A DNA stretch of 33,843 nucleotides, from contig JAHQVL010000158.1 of the NCBI GenBank assembly GCA_019634345.1, forward strand, positions 1 to 33,843, read 5' to 3'. The DNA comes from Rhodothermaceae bacterium (GTDB lineage Bacteria > Bacteroidota > Rhodothermia > Rhodothermales > JAHQVL01). Below, piece after piece: positions 23,765 to 32,302 of this stretch. A program made the position numbers and the translations under genes. The notes below the pieces were generated by a model. It ran no database searches and was not told the DNA's origin. It was given only the letters and a program-made list of their open reading frames with translations. The first letter of the stretch is position 1, and every line of letters begins with the position of its first letter.

Positions 23765-26395
23765 ATGCAGGAAAAGAACCTTGATAATTTGTGGCGATTA
23801 TACAACTTGATCGCCCAGATTATTGCATTGCCAGCTGCTAAACGAAAATCCTTCCTCTTGCAGGAAAGCAAAGAGGATGAAGCGCTGCGCAATCAGGTCC
23901 TGGAAAAGATTGAAAACGGGGATGACCTGAGCAGATTCCAGTCTGAAATTATCAGCGAACTGAATCTCCTTTCTGATTCGACAACACTTCCTGGCGTGCA
24001 TAGGAGCCGCCAAAAGAAATTCTTAAAGGACGCCAACCACCTGATCGGCAAAACCATCCTGAATTATGAAATAACCAAAATCATAGGATATGGAGGGATG
24101 GGCGTTGTCTATCAAGGCAGGGACACAAAACTGGGGCGAAATGTAGCCCTAAAATTCCTTTCTCCCAGGCTCATCGAGAATAAAGAAACGAAGGAACGCT
24201 TTCTAAATGAAGCCAGGGCAGCTTCTCAGCTGGATCACCAAAACATCGGAGTTATCCATGAAATCTGTGACACGGAAGACCAGAAGTCTTTTATTGTCAT
24301 GGCGCTGTATGACGGGGAAACGCTTAAAGATAAACTGACATCCCAACGGCTCTCTCCTCAAAAAGCCCTTAATTATGCCATTCAGATTGCTGATGGGCTC
24401 AGATTCTCCCATCAGAAAGGAATCATACACAGGGACATCAAGCCAAGCAATATCATTGTTACTCCAGATGACCAGGTCAAAATCGTTGATTTCGGACTGG
24501 CCTCATTTGTGGACCGTCCCCTTCCCGATGAATCGAGAAAGATCATGGGGACCATGGGATACATGGCTCCAGAACAAAGGCAGGGATTAAAAACAGATTT
24601 CAGAACCGATATCTGGTCGCTGGGCGTTATTCTACATGAAATGCTTCTCGGGAAGCGCCCTGAAATGGCGCAGCGGTCGTTCAGAGATCGCTCAAAACAA
24701 GAGCCCGTCTATCATTTTCCTTTCAGGTCGCTCAATACACGTGCTCTTTCAAAGATTTTAACCAAGGCGCTTCAATCAGATCCTGGAAAGCGATATACAT
24801 CAACGTCAGAGCTACTCTCGGCTCTAAAACAGGTATCTCCAGCTCATCAATCAGGCCCCTTTCCTTCATCGGTATGGAACCTGGTTCGCTCTCCGTATTC
24901 GATAGCTGCCGTTATTATAACACTGATTGGCGTGGTCTCCTTACTACTTGCCATTACCCCATTCTCTGAAAACTCCGATGCCCCTCCTTCCATTGGGATT
25001 CAGCTCCTTGGGACTACACAATCTAATTTGGACAGCCAGGCTTATTTGAATCGCGGAGCTACGCAAGAAATCATCCATAATCTCACCCAATTTGATGCGC
25101 TGAGAGTGGTGTCGTTGTTGTACCTGGATGAGCTCAATGGAAAGCCGGAAGACTTCGCAAATAAATTAGGATTATCCTGGGTTACGTTTGGTACGATCCA
25201 GAAAACAAATGAACGCATTCGGATTTTGCTGGAAGTCCATGATACTGCAACCAATGAAGTTGTTGCAGTCATTGATGAACAAAGGAACGAAAATGAACTA
25301 CAGGGCCTCCTGTACGATATATCCGTTTCTCTTATTTATGAACTAAGTAAGGAGGAGAAGTTCATTGAGAAACGTGTTGCGTTAAATGATCAACCTCCAG
25401 ATTCTATTGCTCCAGAGGCCTATGACGCCTATTTACAAGGGCGCTATCATTTTCGCATGGAAACACCAGATCATCTCGAAAAAGCGATAGATCGATATGA
25501 CGATGCCCTCCTCATAGACCCCTCCTTTGCGAGGGCTTATGCCAGTAAAGTAGTACCCACGTACTTGTTAGGAGACAAATACGGCCGTATGCCTTCAGAT
25601 GCAGCATTTTACCTGGCAAAAGACTACGTTGATAAAGCCCTCACGTTAAACAATGAGTTACCCGAAGCCTATATTGCACAAGGTATCGTTCGTCAACTCA
25701 TTGACAACGACTTTGAAAGCGCCCAACATTCCTTTCAACGGGCGATTGAGTTGAATCCACAAGAAAGCGAAGCCTACCGAGAATACGGACTCCTATTGCT
25801 CAGAATGGGTGAGATCGAAGAAGGATTGATTCAGCTGTATCAGTCGAAAGATCTGGATCCAACGTCGCTGCAAATCAACAGAGATGTTGCGCGTGCATTT
25901 TACTACAACAAAGAATACAGCAAAGCGATTGATCTGCTTAATGAGGTACTCGCTTTACAACCGGGATTTGTGCGCGCTTACGGTATCCTGGCCTATGCCT
26001 ATCTAGAGATGGGGAACTACCAAGAGGCTGAAAAAGCGTTCGAAGAACTCCAGAAGCATGATAAATCAGATATAATGATTCATTATACAGGATTTTTTGC
26101 AGAACTTGAGGCAGCAGCAGGTAATGTCGAAAAGGCGCTTGACTTGGTAGATGAGATGCTTACCATAAGGGAGACGGAAGAGCCCAATCAAGGTGCAGCT
26201 ACGTTATGCGTTGTATATGCACGCTTAGGAGACAAAGAGAGAACACGGTATTGGTTTGAACAGGCATTAGATGAAGGCGACCTGCCCCCTTCCTATAAAG
26301 TTGACCCACGGTGGGATGCTGTCCGTATCCTAATAGGCCCTCTAAGTGACGATGAGGCCATAAAGAGCTACGAATTAACTGCTGTTAATCCTTAG
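23765..26395 (+). CDS. Transmembrane Ser/Thr protein kinase with C-terminal TPR repeats
   Basis: This 876-residue protein has a helical N-terminal segment (8-55; W..L..L...I..LP...R..FL) that often precedes such kinases, then a Hanks-type kinase domain (about 101-355). The domain shows GYGGMGVVY (108-116), Lys130, Glu149, HRDIKPSN (222-229), DFG (242-244) and GYMAPEQ (265-271), so all catalytic residues are present. One membrane helix (about 377-398) follows. The extracytoplasmic part begins with an alpha/beta region (about 405-540) resembling the TolB-N/FlgO-like module seen in these kinases, then at least five TPR-like repeats (about 555-860; EAYDAYLQGRYHF, AIELNPQ, VLALQPGF). It probably senses periplasmic partners and phosphorylates unknown targets. 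Its end overlaps tadA by 11 nt, tail to tail. Confidence 0.93.
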   Translation: MQEKNLDNLWRLYNLIAQIIALPAAKRKSFLLQESKEDEALRNQVLEKIENGDDLSRFQSEIISELNLLSDSTTLPGVHRSRQKKFLKDANHLIGKTILNYEITKIIGYGGMGVVYQGRDTKLGRNVALKFLSPRLIENKETKERFLNEARAASQLDHQNIGVIHEICDTEDQKSFIVMALYDGETLKDKLTSQRLSPQKALNYAIQIADGLRFSHQKGIIHRDIKPSNIIVTPDDQVKIVDFGLASFVDRPLPDESRKIMGTMGYMAPEQRQGLKTDFRTDIWSLGVILHEMLLGKRPEMAQRSFRDRSKQEPVYHFPFRSLNTRALSKILTKALQSDPGKRYTSTSELLSALKQVSPAHQSGPFPSSVWNLVRSPYSIAAVIITLIGVVSLLLAITPFSENSDAPPSIGIQLLGTTQSNLDSQAYLNRGATQEIIHNLTQFDALRVVSLLYLDELNGKPEDFANKLGLSWVTFGTIQKTNERIRILLEVHDTATNEVVAVIDEQRNENELQGLLYDISVSLIYELSKEEKFIEKRVALNDQPPDSIAPEAYDAYLQGRYHFRMETPDHLEKAIDRYDDALLIDPSFARAYASKVVPTYLLGDKYGRMPSDAAFYLAKDYVDKALTLNNELPEAYIAQGIVRQLIDNDFESAQHSFQRAIELNPQESEAYREYGLLLLRMGEIEEGLIQLYQSKDLDPTSLQINRDVARAFYYNKEYSKAIDLLNEVLALQPGFVRAYGILAYAYLEMGNYQEAEKAFEELQKHDKSDIMIHYTGFFAELEAAAGNVEKALDLVDEMLTIRETEEPNQGAATLCVVYARLGDKERTRYWFEQALDEGDLPPSYKVDPRWDAVRILIGPLSDDEAIKSYELTAVNP

Positions 26396-26867
26396 GTAGT
26401 GCCCGGCGCTGCCTGAAAAAATCTTGCATCAAACCCGCAGCCCGTTCCATTTCAACACCTGACACCACATCTACCACGTGATTTAAGCGTCGATCCTGGG
26501 TTATATTATACATGGATCCTGCACTCCCGGCTTTTTCTTCGTAGGCGCCAAAAACCAATCGCTGCAATTTACTCCATACAAGAGCACCTGCGCACATCGG
26601 GCAAGGCTCGATGGTGACATACATGGTGCAATGATCCAGGTATTTCACTCCTAACGTTTCACAAGCAGCCGTGATAGCTATCATTTCAGCGTGAGCAGTG
26701 GGGTCATTGAGTTGCTCTACCATATTGCGCCCCCTGCCAACAATTTGTCCTTTACGGACGATTACAGCGCCAACAGGGACTTCATTTTGATCGAATGCGC
26801 GTTCGGCTTCCTGAAGAGCTACCTTCATCCAGCGGCGATCAGGTTCCAGTAAAGCAGAAAGACTCAT
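26385..26867 (-). CDS. tadA: tRNA(adenine-34) deaminase
   Basis: This 160-residue zinc deaminase has HAE (His59, Glu61) and PCPMCAGAL with Cys89 and Cys92, the zinc ligands and proton shuttle of the TadA/CDA family. VPVGAVIV and EPCPMCAGALVWSKLQRLVFG, followed by NH..D...G, match TadA, which converts A34 to inosine in tRNA-Arg(ACG). It starts at the ATG 26865-26867, 13 nt after the stop of the 61-aa membrane protein, so the two may share a transcript. Its 3' end overlaps the kinase gene by 11 nt on the opposite strand. Confidence 0.93.
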   Translation of the reverse strand: MSLSALLEPDRRWMKVALQEAERAFDQNEVPVGAVIVRKGQIVGRGRNMVEQLNDPTAHAEMIAITAACETLGVKYLDHCTMYVTIEPCPMCAGALVWSKLQRLVFGAYEEKAGSAGSMYNITQDRRLNHVVDVVSGVEMERAAGLMQDFFRQRRALPKD

Positions 26868-26880
26868 ATAGGGGAAGTGG

Positions 26881-27066
26881 CTATCTCCTACTTTTCATAG
26901 AAGATATCAATCGCAGAATAACAGCTAATATAAATAAAGCGACAAGGGCGACGAGAGCAAACGGGATAAGAAAGCTTGCGATGTTGATAAGAACATCCAA
27001 GATCATCAGTGCAACCAGTATAACGATTGCCATTACGATCCATCGTATGATTTGCTGTATATCCAT
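26881..27066 (-). CDS. Small two-helix membrane protein (61 aa)
   Basis: ATG 27064-27066 to TAG 26881-26883 encodes a very hydrophobic 61-residue protein with two helices (about 8-27 and 31-53), an acidic break (LDVLINIAS) and a basic tail (RLISSMKSRR). The positive C-terminus suggests that end is cytoplasmic. No family is recognised. It lies 13 nt upstream of tadA on the same strand and 54 nt from the end of the kelch gene, so it may belong to a kelch-61aa-tadA transcript. Confidence 0.65.
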   Translation of the reverse strand: MDIQQIIRWIVMAIVILVALMILDVLINIASFLIPFALVALVALFILAVILRLISSMKSRR

Positions 27067-27120
27067 TTTATTGGTCAGCTAGCAAGTTTTCTAAGCTTAT
27101 TCTTTATAAGATAGAGTTTT

Positions 27121-28473
27121 CTATCTCCAAGTAAAATACTGCGAGTCAGGAATGGCATCACCTGATCGATTGAAGCCTCCTATAATTAGTATTCGTTCCG
27201 AAAGCAATTTAGTTGCAGTATGTGAGTGCCTTGGTGAAGAAGAAATTCTATTATCTAATGTAAAAAACGTTTGTGTATGGTCAAAATACACTTCGGATGA
27301 AGATACCACCGTTGTAATGGTTCCTTGTACGCCACCCAGAATAAAGACCAATTCATCATCAATAAACGTCGATGAATGACGGACCCGAGGTACATTCAAC
27401 GCAGGTTTGAGGTCAACCTGGACCGGTAAACTAGAAAAATCAATGGTGAAATTGACTGAATTAGTCCCATTGCTTATAAATTTCGTCCCAGTAACCACAT
27501 ATTTCGCCTGGCTGAAGTCTTGCCCCTGTGTCAGCAAGGTACTCGACAAGTAATCAGACGGAGGCACTCCATCAACTCCTTGAACGATATCTACAAAGAC
27601 CAGGGTATCTCCTGCGAGGCGATAGGTCTGTATCTCATCCAGCACGCCGAACCCACCTTCTGTATTCGGCCCTTGTCCGCCATATATATCAACAAAAACC
27701 TGGCCACTCGCTTCAGAAATGAATGTTACGTGTCCAGATCGTTGAAATGTTGGGAGAAACTGAGGAAGATTAAAGGGGACTGTTGCAAAAGATTGGAGAG
27801 TAGGATCAAAGATCAATGCCGTCTCCACAAGATCCTGGGCTCTTGCTGGCAACCCGGTCGTACTTCCTCCAAGAATCAGGACCCTGCCATCGGGAAGTAG
27901 AGACGCGGTATGCCCCATGCGGCCCTGGTCCATCGCAGTTTCTACAGGCGTAAAAATGGAGCTCCCATTATTAAGTAAGTAGGCATTAGGAAAAGCAGCC
28001 CCGCTTCTTCGGGAAGATCCTCCTGTAACCAAAACGCTGCCATCCTGAAGAAGTGTAGCCGTGTGCCCCCCTAGCCGCGTTGGAGCAGGCAATCGAGGTG
28101 CATTATCTTCATACCGAGGACGTAAATGGGGTAACAAAACATCCCGTTTACCCTCAACCCCTTCTACATCAACTGCATTGATTGTAATTGTGTTTAGGCC
28201 TGGCGTTAAAACGAGCGTATCCACCCACACTCCTTCGGTTTCATCAAAATGCATGGTATCATCACGGATCTCCATGAACTCAACTTCTCTAAAGGAAGAC
28301 GCTGTGGCCTTAATAACGACACTTGTGTTAAAAAAAATGCGATTGGTATTGGCCGGCTCTACAAGCTCGATCACAGGCACGTCGGGCTCCACGAAAGGGC
28401 GGTCGCACGCAGCCAAAAAGACAAGCATACAGCACATAAACAGCATAATACGCTGCTTACTCTTCTTCTCCAT
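27121..28473 (-). CDS. Kelch-repeat outer-surface lipoprotein
   Basis: With the ATG at 28471-28473 the protein has 450 residues. The signal peptide MEKKSKQRIMLFM... ends in LAAC with the lipid-modified Cys23. An Ig-like stretch (about 35-125; TPGLNTITINAVD) precedes at least five kelch-like motifs: GGHTATLLQDGSVLVTGG, MGHTASLLPDGRVLILGG, SGHVTF..., RHSSTFIDDELVFILGG and HSHTATKLLSERILIIGG, which should form a beta-propeller. Partner or ligand unknown. An in-frame ATG at 28501-28503 adds ten residues and is possible. A still longer frame from 28599 overlaps truA and is unlikely. It is downstream of truA by 64 nt on the same strand. Confidence 0.82.
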   Translation of the reverse strand: MEKKSKQRIMLFMCCMLVFLAACDRPFVEPDVPVIELVEPANTNRIFFNTSVVIKATASSFREVEFMEIRDDTMHFDETEGVWVDTLVLTPGLNTITINAVDVEGVEGKRDVLLPHLRPRYEDNAPRLPAPTRLGGHTATLLQDGSVLVTGGSSRRSGAAFPNAYLLNNGSSIFTPVETAMDQGRMGHTASLLPDGRVLILGGSTTGLPARAQDLVETALIFDPTLQSFATVPFNLPQFLPTFQRSGHVTFISEASGQVFVDIYGGQGPNTEGGFGVLDEIQTYRLAGDTLVFVDIVQGVDGVPPSDYLSSTLLTQGQDFSQAKYVVTGTKFISNGTNSVNFTIDFSSLPVQVDLKPALNVPRVRHSSTFIDDELVFILGGVQGTITTVVSSSEVYFDHTQTFFTLDNRISSSPRHSHTATKLLSERILIIGGFNRSGDAIPDSQYFTWR

Positions 28474-28537
28474 TCTTTTTATCGCTGCTTTCAATAATTC
28501 CATAGGAACCTGAGTATTCAATCTAGAGACATCCCCT

Positions 28538-29275
28538 TCAATCAGCGTATACAACGTCTTCCAATACCAGCCCATGGGGTGGAGCGGCTGGCCCGGCAAG
28601 GGTACGGTCCTTTGATTGGATTAATTCAATCATATCCTCTGCCTTCCGTTTACCATACCCGACTTCAAGCAAAGTCCCAACGATTGTACGCACCATACCA
28701 TGAAGGAAACGGTCTGCGGATATCTTAAAGACCCAATCTCCCTTGTAGGTTTCTTTTTCCCAATACGCTTCACTAATGGTACATACCCTATTTTTAGTTT
28801 CTGACTGTATACGGCAGAACGCACTGCAGTCGTGAGTACCCAACAGAACGTTTGCGGCTTTATTCATCGCATCAAAATCCGGCTCACGCCAGATAATATA
28901 GGTACGATGAGAAGAAAGCGGATGCTTCTCGATGCTTACATGGTACCTATACGATCGTTTTTTTGCATCGAAACGGGCATGAAAATCATCTGATACTTCT
29001 TTCATGTCAAGTACAGCAATCTGCCGAGGCAGCAATCCGTTCAGTGAACGCTTTACTTTGTCGATATCAATAGCATCTGTCAGGTCAACGTGTACTACCT
29101 GACCTCTCGCATGTACACCCGTATCAGTACGTCCGGAACCAACCACGTTGGGCCGATACCGTAACGCTGTCTCAAACGCTTTTTCTATGACTTCCTGCAC
29201 CGTCTCACAATTGGGCTGGATCTGCCAACCGTGAAAAGGTGTTCCGTCGTATTCAATTAACAGTCGATATCTCAT
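28538..29275 (-). CDS. truA: tRNA pseudouridine(38-40) synthase
   Basis: This 245-residue protein has normal length. It opens MRYRLLIEYDGTPFHGWQ and carries GSGRTDTGVHARGQVVH (47-63) with the catalytic Asp51. NGLLPRQIAVL, FHARFDAKKRSYRY and FLHGMVRTIVGTLLEVG follow the TruA order. It makes pseudouridine at positions 38-40 of many tRNAs. It is divergent from aroK with an 83-nt gap. The ATG at 29273-29275 is the family start. Confidence 0.96.
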   Translation of the reverse strand: MRYRLLIEYDGTPFHGWQIQPNCETVQEVIEKAFETALRYRPNVVGSGRTDTGVHARGQVVHVDLTDAIDIDKVKRSLNGLLPRQIAVLDMKEVSDDFHARFDAKKRSYRYHVSIEKHPLSSHRTYIIWREPDFDAMNKAANVLLGTHDCSAFCRIQSETKNRVCTISEAYWEKETYKGDWVFKISADRFLHGMVRTIVGTLLEVGYGKRKAEDMIELIQSKDRTLAGPAAPPHGLVLEDVVYAD

Positions 29276-29358
29276 TACTTTGTATTTTAATGTACTGAAA
29301 TATCGTACTTTCTATTACTACCCTTCAACATATACGTATAAGTAACGGGTGCAAATAA

Positions 29359-29931
29359 TTGACCTCGAATAGTCGCATTTACATAACTGGATTCATGGGA
29401 AGCGGTAAAAGCACCATAGGCCCAATGCTTGCCAGCCGGTTAGAATGGACATTTGCAGACCTCGACAACCTCATTGAAGCAAAGATAGGTACATCGATCG
29501 CTACTTTTTTTTCCCGAAAGGGCGAAGCTGCATTTCGGCAACTGGAAACCGAAATCCTTGAGGAAACGAGCTCCTTGGCCCAAACGGTAATAGCGGTAGG
29601 CGGAGGAGCACTTTGCAGCAAAAACAACTTAAGCTGGGCACTTGAAAACGGCACGGTCGTCTACCTGGAAGTAAGCACGCCCTTCCTTGTTGGGCGATTG
29701 CGCGAGGAGTATACAACGCGTCCGATGCTATTGAATGAACAGGGCGAACCCTTAAATGAGGAAGGAATCACGGAACGAATTACCGCACTTCTGTCGACTC
29801 GTATTCCTTATTATACCCAGGCCCATATTACAATCAATACAGATCGCAAGGCCCTTTCCGCCATTGCACGAGAAATTCAGCAGCAGTTTCAGAACAGTAT
29901 TCAGGCAAAACCAGAAGTAGGCGGCAGATAA
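29359..29931 (+). CDS. aroK: Shikimate kinase
   Basis: This 190-residue P-loop kinase has Walker A GFMGSGKST (11-19), shikimate-binding Asp36 in FADLDNLIE, GEAAFRQLE with Arg60, AVGGGA (79-84) and the lid Arg in TTRPML. It phosphorylates shikimate at O3 in aromatic amino-acid synthesis. The initiator is TTG at 29359; there is no closer canonical start before the P-loop and the family begins at this point. It converges with rnhB (13 nt between stops). No other aro genes are near. Confidence 0.94.
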   Translation: MTSNSRIYITGFMGSGKSTIGPMLASRLEWTFADLDNLIEAKIGTSIATFFSRKGEAAFRQLETEILEETSSLAQTVIAVGGGALCSKNNLSWALENGTVVYLEVSTPFLVGRLREEYTTRPMLLNEQGEPLNEEGITERITALLSTRIPYYTQAHITINTDRKALSAIAREIQQQFQNSIQAKPEVGGR

Positions 29932-29944
29932 CCGGAAGGATTAG

Positions 29945-30526
29945 CTAACGGTTCAACCGAAAGCTTTTGCGGTGTAACGGCGTAATGCCATGTAGAGCCA
30001 ACGCTTCGTAATGCTTCTTTGTTGGGTATCCCACGTTTGTATCCCATCCATAATCAGGAAACTGCTCATGGAGGTCCATCATCATTGCATCGCGGGTGGT
30101 CTTAGCGATGATTGAGGCAGCTGCAATCGTGCTGGACTTTGCATCGCCCTTTATCACGGTCTCGAAAGGCCAGGGAGAATCAGGGAAACATCTATTGCCG
30201 TCAACAAGCAAAAAATCGGGAGAAGGCACCAAATTACTCACAGCCCTTCGCATTGCTTCCATAGAGGCGTGAAGAATGTTCAACACATCAATTTCTTCAG
30301 GCGTGCATAGACCAACACCTACAGAAACAGCCATGTCTAATATCACTTTCGATAATCGCTCCCGTTTCTGAAGCGATAATTTTTTACTATCATTAACCTC
30401 CGGCACCGCTACACCAGGCGGAAACACCACGGCAGCGGCTACCACTGGGCCAGCGAGGCATCCCCTGCCAACCTCATCGATACCTGCGATATGTTGAATC
30501 CCTTTTTGCCAGTAGGTTTTCTCAAT
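29945..30526 (-). CDS. rnhB: Ribonuclease HII, start codon uncertain
   Basis: The frame encodes the RNase HII core: AGIDEVGRGCLAGPVVAA with the first two catalytic acids, NDSKKLS, LLVDGN, GDAKSSTIAAASIIAKTTRD and NVGYPTKKHYEAL. It removes RNA from RNA/DNA hybrids. The only canonical start in frame is GTG at 30443-30445, but that begins after the catalytic Asp-Glu and would give an inactive 166-residue protein. The frame stays open back to an in-frame TAA just past 30580, with no ATG, GTG or TTG. The family N-terminus (E..YW..G...IAGIDEVG) begins near ATT 30524-30526, which I use (193 residues). ATC at 30542-30544 is the other candidate (199 residues). A non-canonical start or a base error is implied. 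Confidence 0.85.
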   Translation of the reverse strand: MEKTYWQKGIQHIAGIDEVGRGCLAGPVVAAAVVFPPGVAVPEVNDSKKLSLQKRERLSKVILDMAVSVGVGLCTPEEIDVLNILHASMEAMRRAVSNLVPSPDFLLVDGNRCFPDSPWPFETVIKGDAKSSTIAAASIIAKTTRDAMMMDLHEQFPDYGWDTNVGYPTKKHYEALALHGITPLHRKSFRLNR

Positions 30527-30591
30527 AGCTAATGTAGGTTCGATTGTACACCCCCATTGACGAAGAAAAAAGACTAAGGAGGCATAAGTTT

Positions 30592-31695
30592 ATGGCAAAT
30601 CAAGTCAACATAGCAATCATTGGACTGGGCTTTGGAGCGGAATTTATACCGATTTACCAAAAACACCCCGACGCGAACTGCTACGCCATTTGCCAGCGTA
30701 ACGAAAAAACGCTCAACGAGATCGGCAACGCATTCGGGATTGAGAAACGGTATACTCGATACGAAGATGTGCTCAACGACCCTGATGTTGATGCCGTCCA
30801 TATCAACACCCCCATCGCAGTTCACGGTTCAATGAGTATTGCTGGCCTCCAGGCAGGAAAACACGTCGCCTGTACCGTACCGATGGCAACCACCGTGGAA
30901 GAATGCCTCAAGATCGTTGAAGAGCAAAAACGGTCGGGCAAACACTATATGATGATGGAGACGGCCGTGTACACCCGCGAATTTCTTTATGCGAAGGATC
31001 TAGTGGACTCGGGTACACTTGGCACCATTCAATTTTTGAGAGGCTCGCACCAGCAGAATATGGGGCTGCCCGGCTGGCCGAGTTACTGGTATGGTTTCCC
31101 TCCAATGCATTATGCAACCCACGCCGTCTCTCCACTCGCTGCATTAGCTGGTAAACGGGTGGAGTCCGTTACCTGCCTGGGATCAGGTCGTATTCAGGAT
31201 GACTATATTCAGCACTACAATGCCCCATATGCCATTGAAACAGCACTCATGAAGTTCGGTGATTCGAATCTGAGTTGCGAAGTCACCCGTTCCCTGTTCA
31301 ACACCATTCGCCAGTATCGGGAAAGCTTTGACGTGTACGGGACGGACCTTTCATTTGAATGGGAGCAGTTGTTTGAAGAAGGTTGCGTGATTTACTCAGG
31401 GTATGAAGATGCAAAGCGCGTTGAAATTCCTGATTATGCTCACCTGTTGCCTCCTGAAATCCAATCGTTCACGCAAGCGGGTGTCTATGACGAAGAGCAC
31501 GAACACACCTCCTTCATACAAGGCAGTGGGCATGGCGGCTCACACCCGCATTTGTCTCATGAATTTTTGCAGGCCATTCTCCAGGACCGTCCACCGATGC
31601 CAGACGCCGCAACATCTGCCAATTGGACCATGGCCGGCATCTGTTCCCACGATTCTGCAATGCATGGCGGTAAATGGATTGAAATTCCTCAATAA
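30592..31695 (+). CDS. Gfo/Idh/MocA-family oxidoreductase
   Basis: This 367-residue protein has a Rossmann N-domain (IIGLGFGAEF, 9-18) and a C-terminal alpha/beta domain with MHYATHAVSP. The start ATG at 30592 has a strong Shine-Dalgarno (AAGGAGG) about 9 nt upstream; the longer frame from TTG 30544 is rejected. At the usual EKP catalytic motif it reads CTVPMA (94-99), so the Lys is replaced by Val96. That occurs in some subfamilies but weakens any guess of sugar dehydrogenase activity. Near the C-terminus is a His-rich GHGGSHPHLSHEF, a pattern I associate with a Gfo/Idh subgroup. Substrate unknown. It is divergent from rnhB and followed by a hairpin at 31715-31752. Confidence 0.9.
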   Translation: MANQVNIAIIGLGFGAEFIPIYQKHPDANCYAICQRNEKTLNEIGNAFGIEKRYTRYEDVLNDPDVDAVHINTPIAVHGSMSIAGLQAGKHVACTVPMATTVEECLKIVEEQKRSGKHYMMMETAVYTREFLYAKDLVDSGTLGTIQFLRGSHQQNMGLPGWPSYWYGFPPMHYATHAVSPLAALAGKRVESVTCLGSGRIQDDYIQHYNAPYAIETALMKFGDSNLSCEVTRSLFNTIRQYRESFDVYGTDLSFEWEQLFEEGCVIYSGYEDAKRVEIPDYAHLLPPEIQSFTQAGVYDEEHEHTSFIQGSGHGGSHPHLSHEFLQAILQDRPPMPDAATSANWTMAGICSHDSAMHGGKWIEIPQ

Positions 31696-31714
31696 TTGCC
31701 GAGTAATCCGAATT

Positions 31715-31752
31715 CAGCCGCGAGTAATTGAGCTTGTTCATTCTCGCGGCTG
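31715..31752 (+). terminator. Hairpin downstream of the Gfo/Idh gene
   Basis: CAGCCGCGAG (31715-31724) pairs with CTCGCGGCTG (31743-31752), a perfect GC-rich 10-bp stem with an 18-nt loop, 20 nt after the stop codon. No T-run follows, so termination would be weak or Rho-assisted. Confidence 0.55.
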
Positions 31753-31841
31753 ACTGTTGCTTTATAGAATCCTTCTTCAGATACAGTAAGATGAAATGAA
31801 TTGAAAGGTAGATATACCTCTACATTTCTAAACGGATATTC

Positions 31842-32291
31842 ATGAAATCACACTTCTCTTTCTTGCTCCTGATTGGAGCTTCTCTTCTCATCTTCAGTTG
31901 CGACTCTAATTCCGACGAAGATTGCCTGACCGTTACGCCAAACGAGAATTATGCCCTTTCAGGAACTGCTCAGATGGCAGACTTCACTCCTGCTACTAAA
32001 ACCTACACGGTCAGCAATACCTGTGATAGCGATGTGATGCTTTCCGTCGAAGAAGACGTTCGGTGGCTCGATGTCGATATTCCTGCATTTGGTGGGGGTG
32101 GCAATGAAGCCGGAACGCTCAACGCCGATAGCAGCATTGAAGTAACCGTTGAGATTCGGTACGGCAGCGATAATCCGGAACGCCTCGACCAACTGGCCGC
32201 CGGCATGTATGAGGCGGATCTTGAATTTATAGATGAGTCAAACAACGCTACGATCGTTCGTGTCGTTAACCTGACAGTCAACAGCCCTTAA
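31842..32291 (+). CDS. Secreted lipoprotein with a BACON-like domain
   Basis: This 149-residue protein has a signal peptide MKSHFSFLLLIGASLLIFSC; the lipobox IFSC makes Cys20 the lipidated residue. The acidic linker DSNSDED follows. The rest is a single beta-sandwich of BACON or Ig type: TKTYTVSNTCDSDVMLSV, then RWLDVDIPAFGGG, SSIEVTVEI and GMYEADLEFID. Two more Cys (about 28 and 61) could form a disulfide. BACON domains are common in Bacteroidota surface proteins and may bind glycans or mucin, but that is not shown here. It has its own upstream gap of 90 nt after the preceding hairpin and converges with the HxlR gene. Confidence 0.82.
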   Translation: MKSHFSFLLLIGASLLIFSCDSNSDEDCLTVTPNENYALSGTAQMADFTPATKTYTVSNTCDSDVMLSVEEDVRWLDVDIPAFGGGGNEAGTLNADSSIEVTVEIRYGSDNPERLDQLAAGMYEADLEFIDESNNATIVRVVNLTVNSP

Positions 32292-32302
32292 AGCTGTTTC
32301 GA

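Noticed and set aside
28474-28599. Longer N-terminus for the kelch lipoprotein
   Set aside because: It would overlap the end of truA and place a hydrophilic stretch before a classical lipoprotein signal peptide.
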